From positions 15,330,108 through 15,394,107 of the forward strand of contig NC_051448.1 in assembly GCF_001649575.2 (NCBI RefSeq): a stretch of 64,000 nucleotides of DNA, read 5' to 3'. The DNA is from Kryptolebias marmoratus. Its lineage: Eukaryota > Chordata > Actinopteri > Cyprinodontiformes > Rivulidae. The first letter of the stretch is position 1. Each line of letters begins with the position of its first letter. A program made the position numbers and the translations under genes. The notes under the pieces were generated by a model. The model worked only from the letters and a program-made list of their open reading frames with translations, was not told the DNA's origin and searched no databases. This document shows positions 27,923 to 40,095 of this stretch, in pieces.

Positions 27923-30900
27923 ATGCTTTCTGATGAGCTTGACTCCAAACCAGAGGTAAATGTCATTATATAAGGCTGTTGATTGAGTCAGCAGATTGTC
28001 GTTTTAAAATTTAACCTGCTGTGTGGTTCTTTTTCTCCTCCTCCTCCTGTCAGCTGCTGGTGCAGTTTGTCCAGAACGCGTCCATCCCGTTGGTGCAGAG
28101 TTTGGAGGACCAGGAGTCCAAGCACACCTGTCTGCCTCTGCTGGCTCCAGCTGAGAGCTCCCTGTGCACTCCTCTGGAGCTCACAGGTTGGCACACACCT
28201 CACTGCTGCTCACAAATCTGACTCCTGAGTTTTAATTACAACTTAGAAACACACCAGCTTCACAAATTAGCACAAAGAGGTACGAGCTGAGCGGACTGGC
28301 TTGTCCTACAGCTCAGCGTGTTTAGTCTGCGTCCTTATATCTTCTAAAAGTTAATTATTAGAACAATTCTGCTATTTTATATTCTGTACCCAGGTCTGGC
28401 TTTAAATACGGAGGGACAGTTGTGTTGTACATGTGCCATTTAACTCAATTACAGTAAATTATATTAGCTGTTTTTTGTTGTAAGCCTGTGAAAATATCCA
28501 TCTAGAAACTTAACCTCAGGAGAAGATCATGCAGTGAAGCAGGGCTGCCTTGTTAAGGATGAAAAAAATAGTTGCTTTTCAACAGCAGCCTTCATCCTTA
28601 TTTGCTTATGTTTTTTAATAAAACAACTTTATTGACACGTTATTTTGCTGAGACACCAGCATCGCAACATCCTGCAATTCTGCTAGAAGTTGTTTTTGTT
28701 GCTGGTTTAAAGGAATCCAAACAAGCTGGAGATGCTCCCCTTTTCTTTCTACAAATCAGAAAATACAACAAGCCTAGACCCAGATCTGGCTTAGTGACAA
28801 CATGTTAGATAAGTTAACTAATACCTCATGTATTTGATTCTCATTTCACAGCATCTCAGCACCCTTTCAGTCAAGATGTGCTTTACAACACAGTTGGGTT
28901 ATGTACTTTGTGTTGTTCACATTTCCCTGACTTGGGCTAACGCTGCTTAAAAGCAACTTTAATCCTGAAAATATCAAGTTAAGATGTCTTTGAGACCTCT
29001 GTTACGAGTGACAAATGGTCTCATTGCTATATTTTTTTCAACTTATTATTGATTTGCTTTTAAAAAGAACCCAAAAATTGAAAGTGTTGATCATGAATAG
29101 ATAGATGGATGCCAGGATAAGTTTGTTAGCAAATCACAAATTGCACTGTTTGCATTTTACTGCCTTAAAGACAATAATAACTGTTTTGTCTATCTTCCCT
29201 TTCTGTATTATTGTTTATGACACATCTGTGTTTACCAGTCAACATTCACTGCCTGCGGATCAGCCCTTTGCAACTTGTCATATTCGCCGAAGCCTTGTGA
29301 ACGTTCTCAGATTCCAAACTAAAACGCTTTGCGGATCACATTTGCTGGTGGTTTAAACAGAGAAACAAACCTGACAATCGCTGTTTTTTAGGAGGCCTGA
29401 GCCATGAGCCGGAGACTTCTCCCTCCCTGCCAGAGTTCGGAGGCGTGTCGGAGCCGAGCACGTTGGTGGTCCAGGCGCACGCCCAGCCACCGGCCTCGCC
29501 GAGCCCCCCGGCCATCCTGCATGACTTACAGCAGCCGGACAGCACCTCCTACGTCCTCCTGAACCTCGCCAAAGGTACACTCAACTGAAACGCTCTGCTA
29601 TTATTCGCCAACGTTTTGACTATCGATGGCAACACTTGCTCTACTGATCTGTTACTTTATTTAATTAAATTGCTAGAGTTTATCAGTTTGTCCTGTGAAA
29701 GTACAGAAAGGCTGGTATTTACCTGCAGTGTTCCTGATTGGCTCCCAGCTGCACATCCACACTTTAGAACAGAGGAACCGAAGGTTTATCGCAGAGACAG
29801 ATGCATAAATTTCCATATTTAAAAATGTTCTTTTCTCATCTCAAGTTCAAGCAGTTAATTAAAAATTAACAATGGAATAAATAATGAACGTTTGGCTGTG
29901 CCCCATATGAGGAGAAGTTGTTTAACAGCAGAAGTCTGAATCTGATCTCATTTCTGGGCTTTGATTCTTGCACAGCTCCTGTTTTCTGCTCACAGCTCTG
30001 AATAAAGGAGGTGACACATTTTTATGCAAAGAAAAACAGTAATTTCAGCGGTGAGAAATGATCCTTGGCAGGCTCGTTCTCCTGTTTCATTAGCTCCTGG
30101 CTGCAGAGTCAAAAAGGAATTTTTGTTTGTTTGACATGACATCATTTGCGTGAGGCCGTGCAGGAACATAAATTTTGAGATCTGACCCCGAAGGATTCCG
30201 GCAGAACTCTGGTGTCGGGGTTCTCTTCATTCCGCTTCTGCTTCCTCTCTCCTCCCAGGCATCACCGCCTCTTCGGAGTCCCTGATCTTTGCCGCTGACG
30301 GCACGGGCGACGACGAAGATGAGGGCGTCTCGTCGGGAGACTACGGGATAGACGGCAGCGCTCCGTGGTACCTGAGGGTCCAGGAGCTGGCGCACGACAG
30401 CCTGATCGCTGCCACGCGGGCGCAGCTCGCGAGAGACGCCAAGGCCAGCCAGGACGCCAGGGCGGCGAGCGTCGGCAACGGTAAACGACACAGAGTAGTG
30501 CAAAACAGAGCCGTCCCATGTCCTCAAGCTATTTATAGGAGTGCGAAATGAAGCAACAGATATTTCTGGAACGATCAGCTGATCTGCTTACTGTAGGCAT
30601 CAAAGGCAGAAGAGAAATGAGGTCAGTGAGATGAAGTCGTAGCACGATCAGCAGTGACTAAAACGGCGCTCGGATCTTCTCGTAAGACTCTGGATCAAAA
30701 CAAATCCGTGGCTTTGTCTTGATGGCTGGCTTCGTCTGACAGTAAATATCACAGTATAGCCTGGCGTCTGTCATCATCTACTTAGTATAGTTTTGGTCTG
30801 ATGATGAGTTAATGTGTTTTTATAAATAAAGCCAGTTCAGGCCTGGGAGAACACAGTCATAAAGATCTGCTCTTTGAGGAAAAAGAGGAGGTTACGAAAG

Positions 30901-33385
30901 AGCTTAAACAACAAAGCAATGAAAAAAAATGGCTTTTTAATAGATTTTAGAATTAGAGATGAGGTAAATTATGTTCATCGAGGCAGCACAAACCAGGCAG
31001 CTGGTGCTGGGCGTGGCAGAAAGTAAGAGTCTGGCTGCAGGGCACTCGTAAGTGCATCAAGGTGACATTTCACCCTCAGCAGTTCTTCATCAGAGGTGAA
31101 ACATACATCTGGGAACATCTGTTTGTCTGGTCTTTTTTTTGGATATAATTGATCGTTGACTCTGTTGGGCCTCTTTGAAGCATTTTTCTGCTTTTTTTTT
31201 CTCTCTCTCCAGCTGATTAAACAAGATTTAATTGGCACTAAAGCAGGCGGTGTCAGCAGATCACTGTGGATTGCTGTTTATCTTACTGAATAACAGGACA
31301 GCTACACAGTCTGGAAAAATATGGAACTCGATTTCAGCATTTTCCAGGTCTGAACAAGTATGGAAAGAAAAACAAGAAAATAGTTTCAAAGTTGCTAGAG
31401 TTTTCACATTGGTTCTACAGAACAGATGAAGTTGGTCACCATTATGTCCACGTTTGGATCGTATACAACAAGGGTTGCCAACAAGCGGTACACCGATGTC
31501 CCCCATCACTGAGGGTCCGAGTTGTGAGAGTCGACTGGAATTGAACGGAATTGTCCTTTGATAGCCTGACGTGCACAAATGTTGGTTTATTTATATTTAT
31601 CTGCTGCTGTGAAGTCATGTTATTTAGTGCAGGTGTTTCTTTTAGATTTTCATTGTGAGTGCTAAACCCTGAAGTGCTGTGAACCATTGAGTGAAAGCGA
31701 TAAAGACGATAAATGGTGATCTCAGGACTGAGGAAGCCCATGTCGTCTCTGTCTAAACTGTAAAGCTTCAGATCTGATTTTCTCCAGCTGCCCGCCCGTG
31801 AGTTTTGGAGCCACCGACTCGGGGGGGCCCCAAACCGTCACCAGCCCCCCCCTCCACAGGCTGCTGGTATAAAGCCGTGACATTTAGAGCTTCAGGACTC
31901 CCAGCTACACGGCTCGTCTTTGAACATGTCCCGAAACAAGCCGCGGGGGTCGTTGCTAAAAAAAGTTGAAGGTTTTTGACATTTTCCTGCTTTGATTCTG
32001 ATTCCGACATGACATCTGTTTCATCCGCACTCTCAGGACAGAAAAAGAAGCAACAACGGTCATTTATCAATTAACGGCTTAGAAAACCTGCTTTTTTGAT
32101 GTATCTGTCTGTTAGCAAAATATTTCATGAACCAAAAGAGAGATTATAGTGAAATTTGCAGAAACTAATCTTTAGATGTACATGTTTAGCTGATTAACGT
32201 TTGGGGTCAGTTTAGTTCAAGATGGCCGCCACAGTCAACTGACTTTAGCAAACACAAAAATTGCTATAATTCAGTCAGTTTTACAGATATTGACCTAACA
32301 TTTGGCGTGGTAGTAGCTGAGACAAATACCCAATATATACTATGAGCCTTAACAGATTGCACAAAATTTTGTTTAAAATCTTGCCAATAACTATTTGGAG
32401 TCGACTTTGTCTGTCTGTTAGCAGAAGATCTCATAAACTATTGCATGGATTTTAATGAAACTTTCAGGAAATAATCACTGGATGTGCACCTTTAACCAAT
32501 TACCATTCAGAGTCAATCCAATTAAAGATGGCCGTCACAGCTAATTGATATAAGCCAACACAAAAGTGGCTGTAACTTAGTCAGTTTGACAGATATTCAG
32601 CTGAAGTTCAACGTGGTAGTAGCTGAGAGTCATTCACAACACACACACTTGAGTGTGAGATCAAAATGGCTACAACTCCATTTTTAAACACGTGATCTTA
32701 GTTCAGAACTCAGGGCGTGAAAGGTGGCAGGTAATATGTGTCACTTCACGCACGCTGGGCCTTGTCATCCATATATACCTTTTACATATGTTTCTATTCA
32801 TCCATATACGCCGTGGCTCAGGTTAAAGTGTGATACTTTGTTCAGTCTGGAACTAAGCCGCTGCCTTAATCGACGCCCTCCCACCAACTCGCATTAGATT
32901 GGACACATTTCCTTCAGCGCTGTGCCATCAGCTGCAGGAGCACGACTGCCGGCGTGCCGCGAGCAAAACGGGAGCCGCCGCAGATGTTCAAGGCGGGGAG
33001 TCTGGCCGGGTTAAAAGGGACTGATTGCGTTCAGCTCTGGATTGTTTTTCTTTCGCCCGCAGTCGTTCAGCAGGTCTCAGTCAGCAGCCGGACTCCAGAG
33101 GCTGGCCAACTCGCGCTCTCGGGTTGATTACTGCACAACTCCCACTCACCTCCTCCTCCCTCCCTCCCTCCCTCTCTCTCTCTCTCTCTCTCGCTCTCTC
33201 GCTCTCTCTCTCTCTCTCTCTCGTTGCCTAGGCGACCACACACACAGCTTGACAGAGGACAGGGACAAGCAGGAGCTGCCGCCTCGGACCAGCCGCCCCC
33301 TCTCCAAGTTGCTGTGCTCGTTCGAGGGCTGCTGCAGGACTTTCACCTGGCCCGCCCATCTCAAATACCACCTCAAAACACACAG

Positions 33386-33421
<36 letters not shown>

Positions 33422-36400
33422 TGTTAGAGGACCAAACAACCAGGAAAGAAGGGGGGTGCTTCTGACAACAATGCTGTTTTAGATGAATGCAATAAAGTCC
33501 TAATAGTTTCCAACTTTCACTACATGTGACAGAAGTCATGTTACAGGTTAGCGAGTTTTTAGGTCTTAAACCCGAATCTTATTTAGACATGTGATGTGTC
33601 ACAATCAGTTTGAAGGGATTCTGTTTCATAAACATGTAAACAACATAAACAGACACCAAATTATTACATTCACATAAGATCCTGATGAAAGGCGGTGGGC
33701 GATATGCAATCCTTCAATGAATATCTTTAATTATTTAACACAGTTTAATAGCAATAGTACCTTAAGCTACTGCTCTATTTTTGACCACTTTTCACTCTGT
33801 TTGGTTCTGACAACTTAAACCTGTCACCTTTTGGTACAAACAATATATTTAAGGCTTACAATTATTTTATTTTTTTTCTAATGGGGTTTAAATGTACGTA
33901 CGGCTCAGGAACGGAGCAGATCTGTCACACGGCGCAAATGTTTACGAGCGTGTTGCACGTTGCCGTTTTGTTCGTTATCCACCCAGGAACGACCGGATGT
34001 TCCGGTGCGGCGCCGAAGGCTGCGGGAAGAGCTTCTACGTGCTGCAGAGGCTGCAGGTTCACATGAGGACTCACAACGGCGAGAAGCCCTTCATCTGCAA
34101 GGAGAAGAACTGTGGCAAGAAGTTCACCACCGCTGGAAACTTGAAGAACCACAGACGCATACACACAGGTGGGGGCTTTGGGGGGGGCAGCAGCAGCGGG
34201 AGAGATGGACGCCTAAAAGCCCAAACGCGCCGGAGGCAGCGACTGACTCAGGTTGTTGGCTCCGTTAATGCTTCCTCTGCGCAGCGAAGGCTGCAGATCT
34301 GAAGAGTCAGCAGCGCCGGCGCCTCCGTTTCACTGCTGCAAGCTGTAACACTACTCTGTCGTGTCTTATTCAGAGGAACATTAAGATTTTTTTTAACGAC
34401 GACCTACTGTCTGGTTATCAGTTAGCAGACCATCTACAGCGCCGCGCTTCGATTTTACTTCCCCGTTTGTAGGCGAAGCCAAGCGTGGGCTGACACCGAA
34501 CTATCCGGGCTATTTTTGTTTAAAACGATAGCTTCATGGTTATAAAAACATAACTGCTAAAACGTTACCAACGCAGCGTCGTGCAGACAATCCCTTTGAA
34601 CGTAATAAAAAAAAAAACAAGTTGCTATTTGCTTTCCGTGATGTGTAGCAATATGTGAGTGTGGCAGGTGGGGTTTTTTCTCAGGTGAGAAGCCTTTTCT
34701 GTGCGAAGCAGATGGCTGCGGGCGGTCCTTCGCCGAGTACTCCAGTCTACGAAAACACATGCTCGTGCATTCTGGTGAGTTTACAGATACTTATGCCCTC
34801 TTTTCTTTTTTAAAGGGATGGTGTGAGTTCAGGGCTGGGTGGGATTAAAAGTACTATTTGTTTTTGTTTTTGCTCTGTGGGCATATTATTTCTTAGGCGA
34901 GAAGCCGCACGTGTGTGGGATCTGCGGCAAGACTTTCTCCCAGTCGGGCAGCAGGAACGTCCACATGAGGAAGAGACACGGGGAGGAGGTGCAGAGCAGT
35001 GACGGCAGAGAAGCAGGTTTGTTTGCTCGAACACACCTCCACTCCTTGTGTTAGAATAAACAAATGGTTGAGATAATTGCACACTGTACAATTATCATCA
35101 TTATCGCCATTATCAGCTGCCTTTTCGTGATGGGCGACAAATATGCATCGGCATGAAGCTGGTTTCAGATTAAAGTGAGGAATATTTCTTGAATTATGAC
35201 GGACTTTTGAAACGTCTTAGCACCTCAATAATTTCATTGTATTTAAAAGAAAAAAGTTTTTCTGCAAACTGAGGCTTGTTAGGTTTTCTGCGACGATTCC
35301 TCTGAGAAAGTCTGCAATCATCAAATTAAAAGCTTCAAACACTTCCTTGCCTTCACCTTCCAAATTGCCGAGACAGCCGAATGAATTCCTTGAGCGCGTT
35401 TCCCCGCCACAGCTGAGGAATATTTACACTCCTCGCTCGCGTCTCTGCGTCTCATTTTCTCCCCGTCGTCGGATTTAAAAGCGACTTCCTGCGAGCTGTC
35501 CGCGTTTCAGAGCAGCCCAGTTCGCGTTTGGAAAGAAACGGTGACAGCAGACGGCACATCTTTGCCTCTTTGTCGTGTTTTTAAATTTTTTGTCTCCTCC
35601 ACCCCACCCCCTCGTAGAATTAGGGAAGCACCACAGCTGAATCACCGCAGGAAACGCTGCCAAAGCTCTAATTATAAACAACAGGTTTATTCGGGTCAGC
35701 CTCCCTGAAGAGGCTGGTCGTTTGTAAAAGCAGAGCCCAGAAGGACGCAGTTGCACAACAGATGGGTAGTTTCTGTGTAATACTTAACAGAATTACAGGA
35801 TTAATTAATTATTAAACTCATTGTGTTGGAATACCCTCAGTCCAAACGACACAAACATCATCCCTGATGGGACAGAAACTAAGCAGATTTCACAACAATT
35901 ACTAACTCAGACGGACAATAAATGTTATTGTCTCAAAGCTGAGTTCATTAAAAAGAAAACTAATATTTCTGATTCTGTCATATTTTAAATTAATGTTATG
36001 AGGTGTAGGAAAACAACAAAAAAAGTTTCAATGTCTGTTCGCAACTGACAGGAGAGGCTCTGACACAAAGCAGCCTGCTGGAGGCAGACGGTGAGAACGG
36101 AGGTGGCATGGTCGCCATGACAACAGCGGTGGAGCCGATGAATCTTCATCATGCGATGCTGAGATCACCAGGTAGGCATTTAAACGCGGCGGGGCGCAAC
36201 CAGCAAGCTAGTGGTGGGCAGGATGACAAGACGTGTGACAGATGTCAGGGATGCTGAGTCAGCTTGTTGTTACTAACGTCCAGTCGAAGAGGGGGGGAGG
36301 TTCAGTCGCGTTAACGATTTGAGCGAGGTTTTTATGTTTCTGAAGTTTTTTATTTTTATTATTTATGACTGATTATTGCAGCAGCGTTTCTGATTGAGGC

Positions 36401-37425
36401 TCAAAACAAGACGCTCGGGTTACTATCGGTTAGGTTTTACTACCACCTGCCAAAATGTGCATTATTTTGTAGTTTTCACATCAGATGTTATTTAGTTTGC
36501 TTTTTATTGTTTGTCAAGTTCAGGTCAAATTAACTGGAGCAAATTAATTTTGTAATGAAGGCACCAGGTAATAAATTGTACCTCAGAGCCTACTAACTCA
36601 CAGAAGTGGACTGTTTTTCTGTCTCTGCTTCCAGAAAAGTTACTGTCTGTTTCAAATAAATAAAAATCTTTTCTGTGGTACCAAACTGAGAGCCTCATAT
36701 CGAGGCACGTACTGCACCCCTAGTAACCTAATCAGACTGCTAAACCTGTCCAGGAAAATATTTAGTCTTAATAAAGCAGGCCTGCATAAAATATGGCAAC
36801 GGTCAGCTTGGACTAGAATAAATTGTAGGCGTTTACATCTCAGGCGCCGTGTGTTCATGTTGTTCATGCAAACGGACTCTTGCTGGGGTTGATGCACACA
36901 GCTGGTTTAGATGATAACGACGACAGAAGAGAAAGTTAGGAACGTGGGCTTATTGTAATCTTAAACAATAATATGGCACTTTGAAATGTTTTTTCTAAAG
37001 TTGTGCAGCCACACATTAAACGTTTGTGAAGCTCAGGTTAAAGCAGCAGGACGTGACAGACTCATCATGACCTAAATGAGAGAGTTCAAGCATCTTGGTT
37101 ACTTCTTTGCGATTAGATTAAATGATGATTATGAGCAAACGAGTGATTTAAAGAGTGAGTTTTCCCTGCAGGCTCTGCAGCTCACAGTACAGAACACGAG
37201 TTTCATTTTCCAACGATCCTTATTGTTATTACAGGACAGCGTCTCCCTTCGGGATTATTTTTGGTACCGTCAAGCTTCTGACTTTGTGTAACTTGGCCTT
37301 TTGTGTTCGCATCCTTCCCCGTAGCCTCCGCGGACTCGGTGGTGGTTCTCTCGCAGCCACATGAGCTGGTGACCATGACAACGGAGGGTCATGCTTATGG
37401 AGAAGACGTGGTCGCTTTGCTGTAG
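27923..37425 (+). CDS. znf410: Zinc finger protein 410 (five C2H2 fingers)
   Basis: Coding exons are 27923-27955, 28054-28186, 29392-29574, 30259-30480, 33232-33385, 33987-34168, 34685-34774, 34897-35016, 36052-36171 and 37325-37425, in phase (445 aa; human about 478). The N-terminus MLSDELDSKPELLVQFVQN and the block WYLRVQELAHDSLIAATRAQL are near-identical to human ZNF410. Five tandem C2H2 fingers span residues about 219-360, joined by NGEKP/TGEKP/SGEKP linkers; the last (CGICGKTFSQSG) has the short C-x2-C spacing. Finger 1 has an extra cysteine after its second ligand. In mammals ZNF410 is nuclear and activates CHD4 through clustered sites, which represses fetal globin indirectly. The finger-1 exon is spliced between a (TC)n and a (CA)n microsatellite. 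It converges with entpd5. A polyadenylation signal is at 37500-37505. Confidence 0.96.
32105..32700 (+). repeat. Unclassified 300-bp family, direct dimer
   Basis: Two head-to-tail units lie in the ZNF410 intron before the finger-1 exon. Each has GTTAGCA(A/G)AA with CATGAACC or CATAAACT, then CAAGATGGCCG or AAAGATGGCCG followed by CACAG, GCT(A)TAA(C/T)T..AGTCAGTTT, ACAGATATT and GTAGTAGCTGAGA. The unit period is about 300 bases. Confidence 0.7.
33151..33222 (+). repeat. znf410: (TCC)n/(TC)n microsatellite forming a polypyrimidine tract
   Basis: About 70 bases of near-pure TC end directly in GTTGCCTAG, the acceptor of the ZNF410 exon starting at 33232. Confidence 0.9.
33388..33419 (+). repeat. 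znf410: (CA)n microsatellite at a splice donor
   Basis: Sixteen AC units begin within the donor itself (GT at 33386-33387 continues as ACACAC) of the ZNF410 exon ending at 33385. Confidence 0.9.
33685..33725 (+). repeat. Isolated 3'-end module of the unclassified 300-bp family
   Basis: TGAAAGGCGGTGGGCGATA followed by GCAATCCTTCAATGAAT matches the end of the copy at 62150-62835 (AAAGGCGGCGGGCGACAC, GCATTCCTTCAAGGAATG). The rest of the element is absent or unrecognisable here. Confidence 0.45.
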
Positions 37426-37499
37426 CCTCCCATCGTGACAAACATCACACGCTTTTTTTTTTTTTTTTTTCAGCAGGACTGGACTGATGGTGAGAGCGG

Positions 37500-37505
37500 A
37501 ATAAA
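37500..37505 (+). terminator. znf410: ZNF410 polyadenylation signal (AATAAA)
   Basis: The first AATAAA lies 75 bases after the ZNF410 stop. Others follow near 37758 and 37840. Confidence 0.5.
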
Positions 37506-37921
37506 TATAGACGTCTATTTGTCAAAAAAAAAAAATTAGTCACAGACTTTAACTCCTGTAGATATTTGTAATTAGCAATCTATGATGATTTTATTTGAAT
37601 GTGAAGCGTGACACGACAGAGTTTGTATGAGCGACATTTTCTTCCTTGAAAACAAATGATCCCAAAGAAATACTGATATGTTGAAGAGATTATAAAATGA
37701 CTGTTTTATTTGGGTTTTCTCTTACATTTAAATGTACCGTGATTACGCTAACACCCAATAATAAAAAAAAGTGCTTAAGCGCACCATGTAAGCTCTGGTT
37801 TTGCACAGCAGAGCCAGGCTACTTTTTGTTTATCAGTCTGAATAAAACGTCTATTTCAAGAAAACAGCAGATCCACTCACGTCCAGCGCTGCAGTAATTG
37901 TGTTAGTTCTGCCTGACATCT

Positions 37922-37927
37922 TTTATT
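37922..37927 (-). terminator. entpd5: ENTPD5 polyadenylation signal (AATAAA on minus)
   Basis: TTTATT on the plus strand lies about 260 bases beyond the ENTPD5 stop. The 0.8 kb between the two convergent stops contains no coding exon. Confidence 0.45.
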
Positions 37928-38189
37928 CAGCCTCCAGTGCTTCACTTCCCCTTACTAATGCAACACTTTGCAGATTTACAGCAGAAGATATTGCCACTTG
38001 AGAGAAATGGCTTTTAAAAAAAACACAAAAATAAATTTAAAATTTACTTGAGGTTATTTCTGTCTGTTGAAGCTAATGGCTGATGTACGGGGGTGGTTGG
38101 AGAAAGGCAGCGCACGTTACATCATCTGTTTGTTGGCGAGCAGCACATAAATCAGCCTCTCTTCAGCTGCACGCGGTCACCGCCGCTCC

Positions 38190-40054
38190 TCAGTGGAGCT
38201 TCAGGTTGTGGAAGTGGTCCAACATGGCGCCGAGAGCCCAGCTAGCCTCTACGTTGTTCACTTTCTTTGTCAGCTAGAATGACAAGATATTCAGATTATG
38301 TTTGTATTTACTAAATAAAAGGAATAAGTTTTTTTTGTGTGAAGAATCGACTCATTATTTCCTGAAATGTTGAACCTCTTTTTTTAACCAGTGGTGGCTC
38401 TCTTTTTGTAAACATCTCCAGCTAATTAACTGAAGGAGTTAATTCAAGATGGCAGTCATCTCCAACTCATAATCTGCTGTAACTCACACAAGCTCTAATA
38501 TCACGAGATTGTGTATATTATCTTTAAGACTTGACCTAAACAGATACATCTCTTAAACATAAAATGATCTTATATGAGTGTAATGATCTGACATGCATTA
38601 CTACAGGGAATCCTAGGCCTTTGATTGCTGCATGACTCATAAAACAAGCGGAAACATTTAAACCCTAACCAGCTCCTCGTCTCTTTAGTTGCATCCCCGT
38701 GACAGGGCCACTGGTAATGCTGTGAACGCAGCCTAACCTGCAGCATGGCGCCGTCCTTGAAGCCGAAGCCGTCCTTGAGCAGACAGGCGATGTAGGTCAG
38801 GTCCATGCACAAAAACGGGCTGACGGGCAGGTACCTGGTCGTCTTATTGCACACTGAGCGAGGAGGACAAAGAGAAATCCCGTCCATTAGGTTGGATAAT
38901 CGCTCATCTGGACTCTTGCTGACAGATGAGGGCAGCATTTCCCCCTCAAGGTCTGTTCAGAGGCACGTTGTATTTCAAGCACGGGGAGGGATCTGTTATG
39001 GTGATGATGTATATCTCGGCTCGGCTCACCCTCTTTAGCTCTCTTCTTGAAGTCTCTGACCTGCAGCATCCCTCCTTGGACTCCATCTGCAACACAGGAA
39101 GGGGGGGGGGGGGTCATTATACGTTTAAAACAGTAATTACAAAAGCACATCCACATGCACATTTTTATAGCACTAATAACAGAGCTGATGGCCTTGGAGT
39201 GTAGACCGGCAGAGGGATAGCAATTTCTATAATACCTCCACAAGTATGGCTCATCAAATCCCCCGATACAGGAGCAGATGACTCACATTTTTCTGCTTCT
39301 GTCTAGCATGCTGGGTTTGTATAATTATATAAGGTGTGGACAGAAGGGGTGTGTGTGTGTGTGTGTGCGCTAACCGATAAGGCCCGCATCCACAGCTCTG
39401 TCAAAGTAATAGGAGAAAGCAAAGAAAACGTTGCTGTCTTTAAGCTCGTACGGCTGATGAATAATCCCCTTCACCACCTTAAGTACTTCCTGATAACAAA
39501 GCTTGTATCCTGCATGACCTGNNNNNNNNNNNNNNNNNNNNNNNNNNNNNNNNNNNNNNNNNNNNNNNNNNNNNNNNNNNNNNNNNNNNNNNNNNNNNNN
39601 NNNNNNNNNNNNNNNNNNNNNNNNNNNNNNNNNNNNNNNNNNNNNNNNNNNNNNNNNNNNNNNNNNNNNNNNNNNNNNNNNNNNNNNNNNNNNNNNNNNN
39701 NNNNNNNNNNNNNNNNNNNNNNNNNNNNNNNNNNNNNNNNNNNNNNNNNNNNNNNNNNNNNNNNNNNNNNNNNNNNNNNNNNNNNNNNNNNNNNNNNNNN
39801 NNNNNNNNNNNNNNNNNNNNNNNNNNNNNNNNNNNNNNNNNNNNNNNNNNNNNNNGATAGGTTAGTCCTCCAAAGCTCCATTCACCCCTGAACTTGTCGG
39901 GCAGGCAGGAACTTTTAAAAACCTGCCACTCCAACCCTGTGAGAGAACAGACAATTAATCTCCTTGCTGGTTCGAGAGCTTTCACACAAGCTTATCACGG
40001 CCTGAGCCTGCTCCAAAAAGTCTGATAGCGTGCAGTTTTTGCTGCAGTGCTCCT

Positions 40055-40095
<41 letters not shown>

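Noticed and set aside
30090..30527. 145-codon minus-strand frame opposite a ZNF410 exon
   Set aside because: It is the shadow of the conserved ZNF410 exon 30259-30480 on the other strand.
31768..32070. 100-codon minus-strand frame in a ZNF410 intron
   Set aside because: There is no splice-site support and no recognisable domain.
33151..33222. Regular repeat array resembling a CRISPR array or structured locus
   Set aside because: It is a simple (TC)n microsatellite; no spacer-repeat structure occurs anywhere in the window.
33223..33236. X-box-like GTTGCCTAGGCGAC
   Set aside because: It is the ZNF410 splice acceptor and exon start; the similarity to an RFX site is probably chance.
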